A stretch of DNA of 64,000 bases from Chrysogorgia sp. JL179-B06 (Eukaryota > Cnidaria > Anthozoa > Scleralcyonacea > Chrysogorgiidae), in assembly GCA_035772405.1 (NCBI GenBank), contig JAYKKM010000008.1, positions 62,001 to 126,000 on the forward strand, read 5' to 3'. Of the stretch, positions 41,150 through 53,949 are shown piece by piece. Both the position numbers and the translations under genes were made by a program. The notes under the pieces are model-generated. The model was not told the origin of the DNA, searched no databases, and saw only the letters and a list, made by a program, of their open reading frames with translations. Every line of letters begins with the position of its first letter. Positions within the stretch are counted from its first letter, which is position 1.

Positions 41150-44100
41150 TGTGTGGTGCTCACTGCCATTTTACCGCTTATCTATAAGTGCCCGCGCCAT
41201 TCATCCCACCTGGCACGTTTTGCGTAGGATGTACTCCGCACTCCTTACTATAATTGCGAACTGTTAAATATTTTCCTGTTATAGATCGCTTGTTTTCCTT
41301 ACCTCGTATGATTGGTTGTTGTCTCATCGGTTCGTGGGCCACGGGTTCTAGGGTTTTCTTCGGCTCACTCCCCCCTGATCTCCTAGTTTTCCCCCGGTTA
41401 TGCCTTGTGTGCGAGTTCGTATAGACCGTCGTGGGGGTCTTCCCTCCCAGGAGTTTCGCTTTGTGCTATTACTTCGTTCTGCAATGTATTATTGTTTACG
41501 CTGACCATGGCGTCAACGACTCACCCCTCGCGGGCGGTTCTTATTCTAAGCTGGCCACAGCCCCATGAGTGCTCTCTGTTTGTACTGGTAATGACTTACC
41601 CCTGGTGTACTTAAACTTACAATCACTTTCATACGTACACACCTTCGTTGTCCGCCATGCATGCAAGTATCCGATTTCCCCACAATAATCAGGTGCTGTC
41701 CATTATCAGGTGCTGTCCATTTTTTGTGCGCTGATCCCTGATACATGCTTCAACATAATTTGTGTTATTTTAATTGTCAGTTTTTCATGTGCCGCGCGCG
41801 CGGCACTTAATGTGTCTCAGCTTGCCATTGCCTATGCCCCTGATGTGTCTCTGGTTACACTTGCTGCTACGCTGGATGTGTCCCGGTGTCCAATTGCTGC
41901 TGCACTTCGCGTGTTTTCAGGTTCCAATTGCTGCTGTGCCTGTCCTGCCTTATACGTTCAATTGCCACCACACCAACCTCGTACTTACCTCTGCTACCCA
42001 GTGTCTTACCTCCGCTACCCAGTGTCTTACCTCCGCTACCCAGGGTCTTACCTCCGCTACCCAGGGTCTTACCTCCGCTACCCAGGGTCTTACCTCCGCT
42101 ACCCTGGATTTTACCTTCGCTACCCTTCTACCTCACCTGTGTCTCGGGGTGCCAATTGCCATGCCACACCTGGCCGCCGTGCCAATTGCCATGCCACACC
42201 TGATGTCTCGAGTTACAGTTGCTGCTACGCCGGATGTGTCCCGGGCTCTAACTGCTGCTGCTGTACTTCGCGTGTTTCAGGTTCAAATTGCTGCTGCGCC
42301 TGCCCTGCCTTAGGTTAAATTTGCCACCACACCTGATGCGTCTCGAGGTTCCAAGTGCTACGACACCTGATCAACTGCCATGTCACACCTGCTGTGTCTC
42401 GTGTTACATTTGCCGCCGCCCCTGGGGTTTTTAGTTGCTGCTGCTTCGTATGTGCATCTCAGGTTGCACTCGCTGATGCTGTGTCTCGGATTATAATTGC
42501 CATGGCGCCTGGTCTGTCTCAAGTTACAAAAGGTTGCGGCCCTGATGTGTCTCACGTAGTTTGAGGTTCTTTTACGCGTCCTGTCGCTCGGTAGCAACAT
42601 GGTGTTTGGTCAAAAATCTCATCAGCTGTACGTTCCGGACGTCTGAGCTCATGCACTTTCTGCAGAGTCTTACCCGCATGGCCGGTCTCCAGTCTCCACC
42701 ATGTTATTTTCACCGCGCTTCACACGCCCGTTAGAGTAACTGCGCTGCCCGCCCACCCAACCCTCATCTTACATAGCTCATTATTGTGCTCCCGTGCTTC
42801 GGTCTGTGCTACTTTGCTTTCATTCAGCTGTTGCTTGCTGGCTAGCTGCTAGTGCGGGTCCGTACTGGGCAACGTCGCCGTACAGTCGTTGGGGGACTCT
42901 ATTTGTGCTCCCTGCTCTTGCTCAGTCGTGTGGGGGGTCCTCTGGGTCCGTACTGGGCAACACCGCCGTACAGTCGTTGGGGGACTCTATTTGTGCTCCC
43001 TGCTGTTGCTCAGTCGTGTGGGGGGTCATCCGCGGTTCAACTGCTGCTAGCGCTTGTGCGGGTACGTATATTCTGCAACGTTGTTTATCGTTCAGCGGTT
43101 GGGGGACTGTATTTGCGCTATGTCTTGGCTTGCATATTATCGGCAGCTGCCAGTATTTGCTTTCATCTGCGGGCTAACTTATTTTATGTTTGACTCCTGT
43201 TCTGCTGCATGTGTTTGCTCCATCGCACCAGTAAATTTGGTTCGCTGCTTAGCTACTATTTTAATGTTAGTGTGTGTACAATCGCGCCAGTACATCTGGT
43301 TTATTCCCCGGCTATTCTGGGTGACTTCCTTTGTGTTTGTCTCCTGTTCAGCTGTTTGTGTTGTCTATGTATCCATTAACATTAGTGTACCGTCGCGCCA
43401 GTGCTTCTGGTCCGCTGTTTTGGCTACTATTTTAATGTTAGTGTGTGTACAATCGCGCCAGTACATCTGGTTTGTTCCCCGGCTATTCTGGGTGACTTAA
43501 TTTAATATATGTTTGTCTCCTGTTTTGTTGCGCATGTGTTTACTGTGTAAAGTAATATTGCTGCTCGGCTACTCCGGGTGATATTTTACTGTTAGTGTGT
43601 ACAATCGCGCCAGTAGAACTGGTCTGCTCCCCAGCTATCCTGGGTGATAACTAAAATGCTTTTTTGTCTCCTGCTGCATGTGTTTACTGTGTGCAATCTC
43701 TTTTGTTGTTCCATCACCTTAAATGTCGTCTGTTCTTGTGCGCAGCTATATTCTCTTCACAGCAATGCTCCTAAGGCAATGCTCCATAGGAAATGTCCCA
43801 GTCATCTCCATCCTCTAGCTTGATGTACGTGGCTCTGGTTTGGGATCAAACTTCAAGGTCGGGCCTTGTTTGGTTCCCTGCAGGCATTGTGCAGGCGGTA
43901 GACTGTAGTAGGGGTAATTTGTTATTATACGGTAAGTTTTTTCTCCACTTTATGTGTGACAGTAGTTCTGGTCAGGAGAGGGTAATTCTCGGCAACATTG
44001 TAACAAGTTAGTTGGGGCGTTTAGGCTCGCCTGGGGCTGCTCTACCTACGAGACCGCTCCCGTCTTTGTGGATCTCTGGGTCCTGTAAACTGTTCCTCAG
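41150..44100. repeat. GC-richer block with several minisatellites, no supported gene
   Basis: It contains a 20-bp array GTCTTACCTCCGCTACCCAG (about 41,990-42,110). Two direct copies of an about 93-bp unit start GTCCGTACTGGGCAAC (42,857 and 42,950). Repeats of GTGTGTACAATCGCGCCAGT lie at 43,272, 43,439 and 43,596. A degenerate TGTCTC..GCCAATTGC phrase recurs at 41,814-42,510. Open frames are repeat-driven. Confidence 0.75.
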
Positions 44101-45849
44101 CTATTAGCGTAAAACCCTCTCCGACAGAGCTACACCCTCCAAAGGTTGAATTGGTTCAGGACACTGTGCCCAATTAGGTGCGGTTCCATACAGCGTATGG
44201 TCAGGAATCGCGGGGCTATCGGGGGTGCTACCGCACACTCTTGCATGAATGTTAATATATATATAATCTATGTAGATTTCCATATTTTTGTTGACTCGCT
44301 GAAGGCTGAAGTCTGACAAGCCAAAGGTCATATCAATAAAAATTTTTATCAGTGAACGCTTGTTTTATAATGTTTAAACCTGATATCGTATATTTTTTCT
44401 ATGATAAAGCCTACTACATATATTACCAATGAGTAATGAGGAAAATGAGGAGGAACGAGCCCAAACTAATAGTCGCTGGTCGTCGTGGTCGACGATTTAC
44501 GAAGTATAGGTTGTGCAATTTACTAATTTGGTTACACAGAGGTACGCAAAATAAAATATATTATTAATATATTATTAAATATTGTTATTGACAAACGTTT
44601 ACTGTGATTGTCTAGTACTGTAATAGATATTAAATAAAAAGATAGTTAGACGGCTTCTGCTACTATATGAAAATTTCCTTTCATTTGTTTGCCAAGTAAG
44701 GTGTAAGTGTCCTTTTTCGAGATTCTGCCCCCGCTGCCCTGAGTTTCTTCCGGCGCCCCTGGCTTTGATATTGCTGTATTCCCACCTTGTTTTCCACACA
44801 TCTACTTCCCATTTTATTAGCTTGCAAATGTTGTAATCCTCAGTTAGTGGAGACACAGTGTACAAAACAGATTAGTATCATTATATTAAATAATTTCTAA
44901 CCTTTTTCTTTGATAGTTTGAAGATGAGCATTCAGAACTTTCAGTCTCATTTCAGCAGTATTACAAAAACCCTCCACAACTGGTGTTGCAATGGATGTAC
45001 TTGATGCTCTGCTACGTAAAATAACCTAAAATAGACAGCAATTATAAACTGTCAAGTACTTCAAAACATATTGTATAACATTATATTGTATTGTTATATA
45101 ATGTTTAGCTGCACTGTAAAGTTGACAACTTTACTATTAAATGAATTGAGTTGCTTTGTTGCTTTAAATTGTTGTGTATGTTGTATTTTCTTACTAAACT
45201 ACAGGTATAAGTACTAAACTGTACAAAGCTAGGGAGAAAGTACTTTATTTGGACCTCAACAAACCTTCAACAATCGTTTACCATGGTCTGACATTGAATG
45301 CTTGTTAGCAACAAAAGCATCAATCATTCCTAAAGTAGAATAAGTAAAAAGTTTATTGATAACTCTCTCTCTATATATTATTATTATATAGGTACATTTA
45401 ACTATAAGACCAAAATAAAAATACCTTGGTTTCCGGTTTCCCGACCCTACCTAGTTTTTGGCCAGTAAAATACCGACCCTAATCTTTTTATTGAAATTTT
45501 GAGAAGCCTGGGCACAAGTTGCAGCTTGATTTGCATCCTGGGATAGCAAACATGGCCATATTATTCGTCCATGCAATGTTTGGAAAAAAAAGGGAAAAAA
45601 AAGAAAACCGACCTACCCTACCTAATTTTCAGCATGAAATAGGAAACATAGGTTGTTTTTTTCTTGGCCTAATACCATTTAAATCAATCAAAACTAAGTA
45701 CCTGGACAAATCGAGCAAGTTCTAAAAGTCTTAAGAACTGCTCTTAATTCTCCTTTTTGACCAATTCCAGAAGTAGAGCTTGTGATATCCTGAGATATAT
45801 AAAATTATTTTTGATAAAATGACAGATATTAATGCAATATTTCCACATA

Positions 45850-45960
45850 CAGTACAGTACAGTACAGTACAGTACAGTACAGTACAGTACAGTACAGTAC
45901 AGTACAGTACAGTACAGTACAGTACAGTACAGTACAGTACAGTACAGCACACTACAGTAC
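45850..45960. repeat. (AGTAC)n-type microsatellite
   Basis: About 22 copies of the pentamer ACAGT/AGTAC. Frames in it (YCTVLYCTV, VQYSTVQYS) are artefacts. The adjoining 44,100-46,530 is AT-rich with no gene I can support. Confidence 0.98.
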
Positions 45961-46534
45961 AATTACAGTACATATGTAATTGGCTTGGTGTGCATCTCTA
46001 TTAAATCGTTTCTTTACTTACAGTTTGTAGAGATTCTCTATCTATAACACCTTCACCTTCTGCATCAAACTGGTTGAACAACTAATAAAAACAAAATGAA
46101 TAAAAAAATTTTAATAACAAAGCAAAATGGACATGTTTTAAAAACAACTTCTCCCAACTAGTACTACAAGAAATGTTTGGAGATTAATAATAAGAATTTA
46201 AAGGGTTAAAAGATTGACAAAAGGACCAACTTCAACAGCATCTTCCCTATCAGCACCACGAACTACCAACATGTCAGTAAACTGAAAAATTAGTAAGACA
46301 TGCAAATTATGGAGCAGTCTTTATCTTATTTCCTATATTTGAAGAGAAAAGGGATTTAATTGTGGATATATATATACAGTACCTCATTTCTAGAGCGTCT
46401 CTCTTCCATCCAACGAACTAAATGTCCATGATATACTGCTGTAATGTTGAGGCAACCGGTTCTTCTCTAAGAAATTTTGTTGAAGAGATAAAAAACTTAA
46501 ACATACGGAGCCCTGGAAGGGCCATTGTCAATAG

Positions 46535-46680
46535 ATGATATTATTGCGCGATAAATGTTATTATTGCGCGATAATTTTGTTATTGCGCGATAATTTTGTT
46601 ATTGCGCGATAATATAATTATTATTGCGCGATAATTTTGTTATTGCGCAATAATTTTGTTATTGCGCGATAAATTTATTA
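46535..46680. repeat. (TTATTGCGCGATAATTTTG)n repeat
   Basis: About seven units containing the palindrome ATTGCGCGATAAT, an AT-rich tandem repeat. Confidence 0.92.
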
Positions 46681-48639
46681 TTAATATTTAATTATTAACT
46701 CATCGCAGTGACGAACGTCACAAGCTGGCTTTATCAATGAGACACACTTACAGTACTATGTTGCCCGCTGCAGATCGGCAGGGATGGAGACGGTAGCCGG
46801 TTGCACCGACCGCGATGCATGCTGGGGCTCCTGGAAAGGATTCAGGACTTTCAGAACCCTAAACGGTACCAATCCCGCAACGGGGGGTTGGAGAAAGGTT
46901 ACTGTTTAACCTCCTCCAAATTAATTGTCTCCAACCCCTGCCAGCAGCGGGGCAACGCGAAGGAATGTGTCCGGAGCAGACCGAATATAACGAAGATACG
47001 CTTGACTAGTCCAGCGTCCTAAAGCCTGAATGAGGTGATCAGGAACACCGGCGGCTTCCGCAGCCGTGGCTGCACCGATGCGAAAGCTGTGCGACGAATA
47101 ATTCCCAGTGAACCCAGTCTGCGCTCGGGGGTGAGCCGACTGCTGTCAGACCACAAGAACAAATTACCAAAAGCCGAACCACGAAGAGCAAGAAAAATCT
47201 CGAGAGCCTGGACAGGACAGAGGTGGTTTGAACTCCGACCAATGTACACGTGATGACCAGCGCCAAGGGGTCGGTCTTGGACATCTTAATTCGCCGACGA
47301 ATACCCGGAGACGGGTGACTAGGCAGAAACTCTACATCCGCTGGGGAGAGATGCCGGGATGGGTTGAAAGGAACGGTCGACGTAAACTCACTAACACGAA
47401 GGAAGCCAAAACAAAAACCTGATTGCAAGCTGCCCAAAACATCACCGAGTCGAAGCTTGGATTCGCGGTAGCAAGGATACGGCGAATAGCGCAAAGGATA
47501 TCTAGAGTGATAAACTGATAGGCCGGCGAGGTACGCGGGAGCTCGCGCGCGACGCTTGATTCCCTGAAGGACCCGACGTAATCGAGGCTTGAGCGTTGGA
47601 TTTTCGTAGCCCAAATCAATGTGCAAGGAGCGAACAGAAGAAACGGAGAAACGGATTGAGCTAACCACGAAACGAACATCATGAGTTGGAACGTGGATGC
47701 AGGCAGAGGGGGTGAGGATAGGAACAAAGCAGGAAACAACGAGCAAAAAGACCAGTATTTTTTCTGACCCGATGAATAAGTTCGACGAGACGACTCGGCA
47801 AGACCACGGGCCAAAAAACCAAAACATTGCATCTCTAGTGACTAGTTCACGTTGCGCAGTTCTGACACGAGGGTCGACGGAACCGGAGTAGGGAAAAAGG
47901 TCGGCCGAAAGATAAAGGCAGTGAAAGATCTGGAACTGAGAACGAGCGTCAGCCGCTTGTTACGGTGTCCGGGCACGTGACGGGCCGAAACAGAAAAACG
48001 AAACTGGCAAGTGACGAGAATAAGGCGGCGCATGAGATGCATAGAAAAGATTGTCGCGAGAGGAACCGGAGTTGAGGATGGCGACAACGGCGTGATTATC
48101 GCAGAGGAATTCGACTTGAGGCGCTGCCATTGATTACCCCAAAGATGAGCAGCGACAAGAATTGGGAAAAGTTCCAGAGCAGTAATGTTGGTGGTAGGTA
48201 CCGACGGCACCTGCGGTATCCGATGCGACATACAAGTCAGGCAGAGAACTGACGGAGGGCATGCGGAAGAGACTGACGCCATCCAAGATCGGAGAAAAAT
48301 CCAGCCACCAGGCCAGGTCGCGGCGAAATTCCAGGTTGAGGCGAATAGGGTGATGTAGCCTGTGTGGCGACGTTAGGGGGGGAGAGGGGGAGTAAACGCC
48401 TGCCCGAAAGACCCATGTTTTGGGATTTCCGCCCACATGAAAAACTGTCAAAAACAACCAATCAGCGACTAGCGGGCTTCCTCAATGATTAAAAAATTTC
48501 GCTTCGGGCCGAATCGTGAAATATCCATGTCTGAAACTCCGTAAAAAGCTTGACTGCATCTGGTGGAAACAAGATTTATTTTGAAAATTTATTCAAGCAA
48601 TCGTGTAGACATGGAAGCACAGAATTGATTCTGGCTGAG

Positions 48640-49021
48640 ACTTGTGAATCAATCGGCTTTGCATTGCTACGCATGCAGTGAAACTTTCTCCGAGCGGGTT
48701 TGTAGGTCTTGCGGCAGAAAAATAAGAAATGCTTTTGAACTTTATAACTTTACGAAATCAGTATTAACACATGCGAAAGGAGACAGCAATGTTCCACCAA
48801 CCGAACGGATAACATTAATAGCTGATAGAATGAAGCGACATCTGACTACCGAACACGGTAACTCCAGAATGATATTTGGCCAAGAAATTTCATATGCAAG
48901 ACAACGTAGAAACCATCACTTATATACGTCTAGCCGAAAGTCTCTTTATTCTGAAACGTCGAAGGAGTTCTCCGAAGGCCCAGAGAGCATTGTTGAAACA
49001 CCTGAAGACAAGACAAGGTAG
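48640..49021 (+). pseudogene. Cys-rich protein fragment in the 9-bp-TSD element
   Basis: The frame encodes ALHCYACSETFSERVCRSCG then RKIRNAFELYNF, a treble C-x2-C zinc-binding pattern, and then hydrophilic text. It resembles N-terminal Cys blocks of unnamed transposon-linked cnidarian proteins. No start is certain (ATG near 48,605 or the frame's TTG), and it is probably a fragment. Confidence 0.4.
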
Positions 49022-49084
49022 AAATCACAATAATAGCTGCTTCCCCTGCCGACTGATAATCACGCGCTCGTACGAACGTCTGGT

Positions 49085-49264
49085 AAATATACCAAATCCA
49101 TAATCAAACTCTTGCCATCCCGTTGGTAATACCATCATAAAAACATATTTTCCTGCCAGCAGCTCCCTCGTAGCAACTTTTTGTTCCTGTTTTAATTTAA
49201 AGCTACGACCAGCAACGAACTGAAGATCGGTTAAAGCTTTCGAAAGAAAATAATCTACCAACAC
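49085..49264 (-). pseudogene. RecQ/DEAD-type helicase N-terminal fragment
   Basis: The text FKLKQEQKVATRELLAGKYV followed by FMMVLPTGWQEF matches the Q-motif/Walker A region of RecQ-like helicases, where the usual ending is LPTGxGKS. The Walker A Lys is lost here by substitution or frame change, so the fragment is non-functional. Confidence 0.6.
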
Positions 49265-50403
49265 GGTTTTCCTAAAGTCGCCATTTTTAAATGTTTATTA
49301 TTTCCTGACAGGAAACCCTGAATACTAATGAGTTGAGTTAGCCAATCAGAATTTAGCGTCCTCTGGTGGACGTAGAAATCCAAAAACATGGGTCTTTCGT
49401 GCAGGCGTTTCATTTGCACTCATCCCAGTCCCCGGCCCCCTCCCCCAAACCCCTAAACGCCTGCTTCGCAGGCTAAGGGTGATGAGGTGAGTGGAACGCG
49501 CACAGTAAATCTATCAAGCGGCGTAAAATGGAACGACCAGGCGGAACTACTCTGCATACGTGCTGGAGGGAGCCGATCAACGACTCGAGTGCTTTGCGAG
49601 TGCACGAATACCATAAACGGCAGCACGTGAGAAGGGCCTGGACTCGATAGATCACACCCGAAAGAAGCGAAGGCAGATAGATGTATAAAAACTTACGGTA
49701 GCATGGGACAATTCAATTTTGCCGTAAAACTATTGTTCGAAGACTAATTAACATATTTCTGAATGTTGGACGTGTTGATATTACTTTTAGTCCTCAGCCA
49801 ACATCGTTTTTCTAGGCCGCTCTGGCTCTGTCATTATGAATCAAAATGGCGGCGAAAAAAGGAGTGAGTCAGCGATTTTTTGGTCAACGTAGCCAACATT
49901 CCCTGTGTACTTCAAGTAGCCCTACTTAATTTCGTTAATGAAACGCTTAATTAGTTCTTTAAAATAAAATATTTTTAATAAAATAAGTGTATCTTGATTA
50001 CATGGTCTGTTTTATTCTATTTGTGTATTTTTTGGGTCGATTAGAAACGAATTCGTATGTTTTTGTTTTTCGTATTACCGCGGGTACCCAACCCCTATGG
50101 GCTATACAGAATACAAAAACATGGACATGCAGAAAACGCTTCAAATTAACGGGAAAAACCCATTTTTTTCATATTAAACGTTTTGAAATATTACGCAATT
50201 TGTGACGACGAATTCGGAAAAATATGAAATTAAAAAAAAAACGATCTCCATGAGGTTGCAAAATGAAACTATTTAAATATTATGATTATACATATCTTAT
50301 ATGAACTGTATACAGTAGTTACATAAAACCAACTGATAAGAAGTAGACTGTAGTACATCATACCGACGAATTACAATATAAGCGCTATACCATTACTGAA
50401 CCA

Positions 50404-51670
50404 GTTGATTTGAGCAGCAGAACGGTTCATTATAGGCAGTTCAATCAGTTTATAGACGAGATGGATGAGCTACACAACAGTTCATTAGGCAGTTCAATCA
50501 GTTTATAGACGAGATGGATGAGCTGCAGAACAGTTCATTAGGCAGTTCAATCAGTTTATAGACGAGATGGATGAGCTACAGAACAGTTCATTAGGCAGTT
50601 CAATCAGTTTATAGACGAGATGGATGAGCAGCAGAACGGTTCATCACGCAGTTCAATCAGTTTATAGACGAGATGGATGAGCTACAGAACAGTTCATTAG
50701 GCAGTTCAATCAGTTTATAGTCTATAGACGAGATGGATGAGCTACAGAACAGTTCATCACGCAGTTCAATCAGTTTATAGACGAGATGGATGAGCAGCAG
50801 AACTGTTCATTAGGCAGTTCAATCAGTTTATAGACGAGATGGATGAGCAGCAGAACTGTTCACCACGCAGTTCAATCAGTGTATAGACGAGATGGATGAG
50901 CAGCAGAACGGTTCATTAGGCAGTTCAATCAGTTTATAGACGAGATGCAGGATGAGCAGCAGAACTGTTCACGCAGTTCAATCAGTTTATAGACGAGATG
51001 GATGAGCAGCAGAACGGTTCATTAGGCAGTTCAATCAGTTTATAGACGAGATGGATGAGCAGCAGAACTGTTCATCACGCAGTTCAATCAGTTTATAGAC
51101 GAGATGGATGAGCAGCAGAACTGTTCATTAGGCAGTTCAATCAGTTTATAGACGAGATGGATGAGCAGCAGAACTGTTCATCACGCAGTTCAATCAGTTT
51201 ATAGACGAGATGGATGAGCAGCAGAACTGTTCATTAGGCAGTTCAATCAGTTTATAGACGAGATGGATGAGCAGCAGAACTGTTCATCACGCAGTTCAAT
51301 CAGTTTATAGACGAGATGGATGAGCAGCAGAACTGTATGTTCATCACGCAGTTCAATTAGTTTATAGACGAGATGGATGAGCAGCAGAACTGTATGTTCA
51401 TCACGCAGTTCAATTAGTTTATAGACGAGATGGATGAGCAGCAGAACTGTATGTTCATCACGCAGTTCAATTAGTTTATAGACGAGATGGATGAGCAGCA
51501 GAACTGTATGTTCATCACGCAGCTCAATTAGTTTATAGACGAGATGGATGAGCAGCAGAACTGTATGTTCATCACGCAGTTCAATCAGTGTATAGACGAG
51601 ATGGATTAGCAGCAGAACTGTATGTTCATCACGCAGTTCAATTAGTTTATAGACGAGATGGATGAGCAGC
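50404..51670. repeat. 53-bp minisatellite, 1.27 kb
   Basis: About 24 copies of a unit with GGCAGTTCAATCAGTTTATA and GACGAGATGGATGAGCAGCA. A rightward block has a 4-bp insertion (TATG) giving 57-bp units from about 51,330. TTAGGCAG and CACGCAG variants alternate in part. The last unit passes directly into a LINE endonuclease frame at 51,675. Confidence 0.97.
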
Positions 51671-51674
51671 AGAA

Positions 51675-52640
51675 TTTCCGAAACATGGTTGAACTCAACG
51701 GTCTCTAATTCTGAAATTAGTATCGACGGTTATAAGTTGTATAGGCTCGGTCGTCTTCACAAGAAAGGAGGCGGCGTTTGCGCATACATTCGGAAAGAAA
51801 TAAAAGTTACGTCATTAAAAGAACTTTCACAGACTTCCGAAACTCATTTCCAACAGCTTTGGATAAATCTCCAAATTAACAAATCCAAATCCCTCTTGTT
51901 ATGTGTCTCGTATCGTCCTCCTGATTGCCCATTAGCTTGTTTTGAGAATAGTTTCAAACCTAATTACATGCAAGCTCTTTTATTTGGCAAACCGATCGTC
52001 ATACTCGGTGACCTGAACTGCAATATGCTGAAGGAAAATCGTGAGCAGAAAGCTCTAGCCGATGTTTCTACTGAACTTAACCTTACACAAGTTATTAACC
52101 ATTCCAACGAGGATCACTAACACCAGTCAATCACTTATATTGACGTTATTCTCACTTCGTCTCCGTCACTCGTACGTGATAGTGGTGTTCTTAGTACTCC
52201 AATCAGCGATCATCTACCTATTTACGTCATACTGAAATTGAAACGACCTAAGAAACCACCATGTTACATTACCGTACGAAGTTACAAACACTATGACCCC
52301 TCGTCATTTATCTCTGACCTTGCTACTAATTCTGATCGTCTCCTATCCATTTTCTCAGGAAAAGATGTGAACTCCAAATTAGCAACCTTTAATGATATTC
52401 TTCACTCTACTCTTGATATCCACGCGCCAGTAAAAACCATGAAAGTTCGCAGCCGACCCTGTCCATAACACGTCACATCCGAAATAAAGGACCTCATGAG
52501 AGATAGAGATAGACTCCATAACCGTTTTCTACAGACCCGCGATATCAATGATTGGAATTGCTACAAAGAGTCTCGTAATACTATCAAAATTACGCTTAAA
52601 AATGCCTCCAAAAAACATGTATTTGACGAAGTTCAGAAAC
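51675..52640 (+). pseudogene. LINE endonuclease (EEP/APE-like) fragment
   Basis: Frames encode ISETWLNSTVSNSEISIDGY, GGGVCAYIRKEIKVTSL, SYRPPDC, VILGDLNCNM and, after a stop at 52,118-52,120, ISDHLPIYVIL. These are the metal/phosphate motifs of apurinic-like endonucleases of LINEs. A linker follows (SRPCP at 52,465; a stop; then RDRDRLHNRFLQTRDINDWN). The 5' end is cut by the minisatellite and there is no RT. It is a dead fragment, possibly related to the LINE at 28,010. Confidence 0.85.
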
Positions 52641-52653
52641 ATAAGAGTAGTAT

Positions 52654-52819
52654 AGAACATGGGGGTACCAGGACAGTTTTCCAAAAGTCAGATCCATTTT
52701 TAGAATCTGGCGATTTTCCAAAAGTCAGATCCATTTTTCGGAATCTATATGATTTTGAAAAGTCCGATCCATTTGGAATCTATACGATTTGGAGAAGTGC
52801 GTTGGTACCCCCATGTTCT
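52654..52819. mobile_element. 166-bp MITE
   Basis: The termini AGAACATGGGGGTACCA / TGGTACCCCCATGTTCT are exact inverted repeats. Inner text repeats CAAAAGTCAGATCCATTTTT twice. No clear flanking duplication. Confidence 0.8.
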
Positions 52820-52995
52820 TTGTGTATGGTTAAATTTGTGGAAACCGTGTGTTAGGTTTTTGTGACTGCCATGGTTCAGCCGTGTGGGACCTGTTGGTTG
52901 GGACTAAATTGGTTAAATTTGAAAATTGTTTAAATTGTAAATTTATCTTTTGTTGATTCAATTTTTGTGACATATTGTTTGGGTATCTCTTTAGT

Positions 52996-53395
52996 TTATT
53001 TTGTAGTGTCCATAGGCGTAGCTTTGTCGTCGAAACAACTTAGTGATATTTTGTTAATCTCATAACTTCCTAATTGATGGTCTTTGCTTCTTATGGTTTT
53101 CATTGTGTGAGACATTTGTTTACTATTTATTAGGACATCCTTATAGTTATCATGTCTTATGTTCTTTCTAATGGTACTCTTCTTGATACCTTTAGCGGTC
53201 TTTCCACCTTTTCCATCTTCTTTTAGAGAGCTGTACATCTTAGATCTAAAGATGATGGGGACTCCTGACGTTTCGTCCTTCATGTTACCAATAACCTTTT
53301 TGTTAGTTTGGTCAAAGTATGGAGATGACTTGTCGTATCCACTAAAGTCAAACGTGTCTTTGTCAGTGTAGATGTCTTTGTATAATGTCCTCCGT
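52996..53395 (-). pseudogene. Third Polinton polymerase fragment (C-terminal block)
   Basis: The frame has DKDTFDFSGYDKSSPYFDQT, a frame change or continuation at 53,283, then KDETSGVPIIFRSKMYSSLK and LGSYEINKISLSCFDDKATPM. It is nearly identical to the C-terminus of the second copy (30,707-30,955), so both come from one family. No catalytic motif is present. Confidence 0.85.
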
Positions 53396-53405
53396 CAGTA
53401 GGTAA

Positions 53406-53427
53406 CCCCCCCCCCCCCCCCCCCCAT
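53406..53427. repeat. Poly-C run
   Basis: About 21 consecutive C residues right after the polymerase fragment. Such runs are prone to sequencing-length error. Confidence 0.9.
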
Positions 53428-53811
53428 CCACCGTAACAAAGAGATGCCGACAGGAAGTGATTTAATAGGATTAAGTGTGAATAATAATGAGCGTATGTAC
53501 AGAATAATAATGAGCGTACGTACAGGTTGCGTTCGTGAGTTGGTCTGCACGCAATATGTAAAGTGAACGAAAAAAATGTCTGTTGACATCCCGTACAAGA
53601 TTACTTGCAATACCAAAACAAAGGAAATTGAAACGAAACGCACGAAGAAGGATTATTGATTAATCGTGTATAATAAACCTGTTATTGTTGATGAATACAA
53701 AACACTATACCTTATGCCGGTTATGGGTACTGATTTTTATGTATATATTTGGGTACTGATTTTTATGTATATATTCGTATGCTTTGTTTTCTTCTGATTA
53801 TTGCTTAATAT

Positions 53812-53945
53812 CAAAGGCCAAAAAGGCAAAAAGTCAGGCCAGTAAGGCCAAAAAAGGCCTAAAGTCAGGCCAGTAAGGCCAAAAAAGGCCTAAAGTCAGG
53901 CCAGTAAGGCCAAAAAAGGCCTAAAGTCAGGCCAAAAAGGCCTAT
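53812..53945. repeat. 31-bp tandem repeat (GTCAGGCCAGTAAGGCC...)
   Basis: Four units of GTCAGGCCAGTAAGGCCAAA plus AAAGGCCTAAA. A similar GGCC-rich phrase occurs at 54,775-54,830. Confidence 0.93.
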
Positions 53946-53949
53946 CGGG

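Larger units (their letters stand above)
48356..49475. mobile_element. 1.12-kb element with 9-bp target duplication, inserted in the DIRS element
   Basis: AGGGTGATG flanks at 48,347-48,355 and 49,476-49,484. Ends are TAGCCTG-type inverted repeats, and a second inverted pair (AAACGCCTGC..CGAAAGACCCATG) lies inside at 48,394 and 49,410. Removing insert and one duplication restores the RT frame. It carries a plus-strand Cys-rich fragment (48,640-49,021) and a minus-strand helicase fragment (49,264-49,085). Confidence 0.88.
46975..49655 (-). pseudogene. DIRS-type retroelement: RT end, RNase H and tyrosine recombinase, decayed
   Basis: Minus strand. RT C-terminal text (LIGSLQHVCRVVPPGRSILR) lies at 49,655-49,485. 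After a 9-bp-TSD insertion (48,356-49,475) it continues in frame with RRDLAWWLDFSPILDGVSLF. RNase H-like pieces follow (ITALELFPILVAAHLWGNQW at about 48,180; ARHVPGHRNK at about 47,960). Then a tyrosine recombinase begins (LARGLAESSRRTYSSGQKKY, 47,820-47,760) and ends with HSFRIGAATAAEAAGVPDHL and RWTSQAYLRY (47,085-46,985), holding the catalytic His, Arg and Tyr. At least three frame changes break it. RT plus RNase H plus tyrosine recombinase is the DIRS order. The 5' part is missing. Confidence 0.85.

Noticed and set aside
41710..42600. Cys/Leu/Pro-rich frames of up to 202 codons
   Set aside because: They are driven by degenerate tandem repeats in a GC-rich block, overlap in three frames, and show no domain or splice context.
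45731..46047. YCTVLYCTV / VQYSTVQYS frames
   Set aside because: Translation of an (AGTAC)n microsatellite on both strands.
50404..51670. Possible CRISPR-like array
   Set aside because: Units are continuous 53-bp repeats without unique spacers, in a eukaryotic context.
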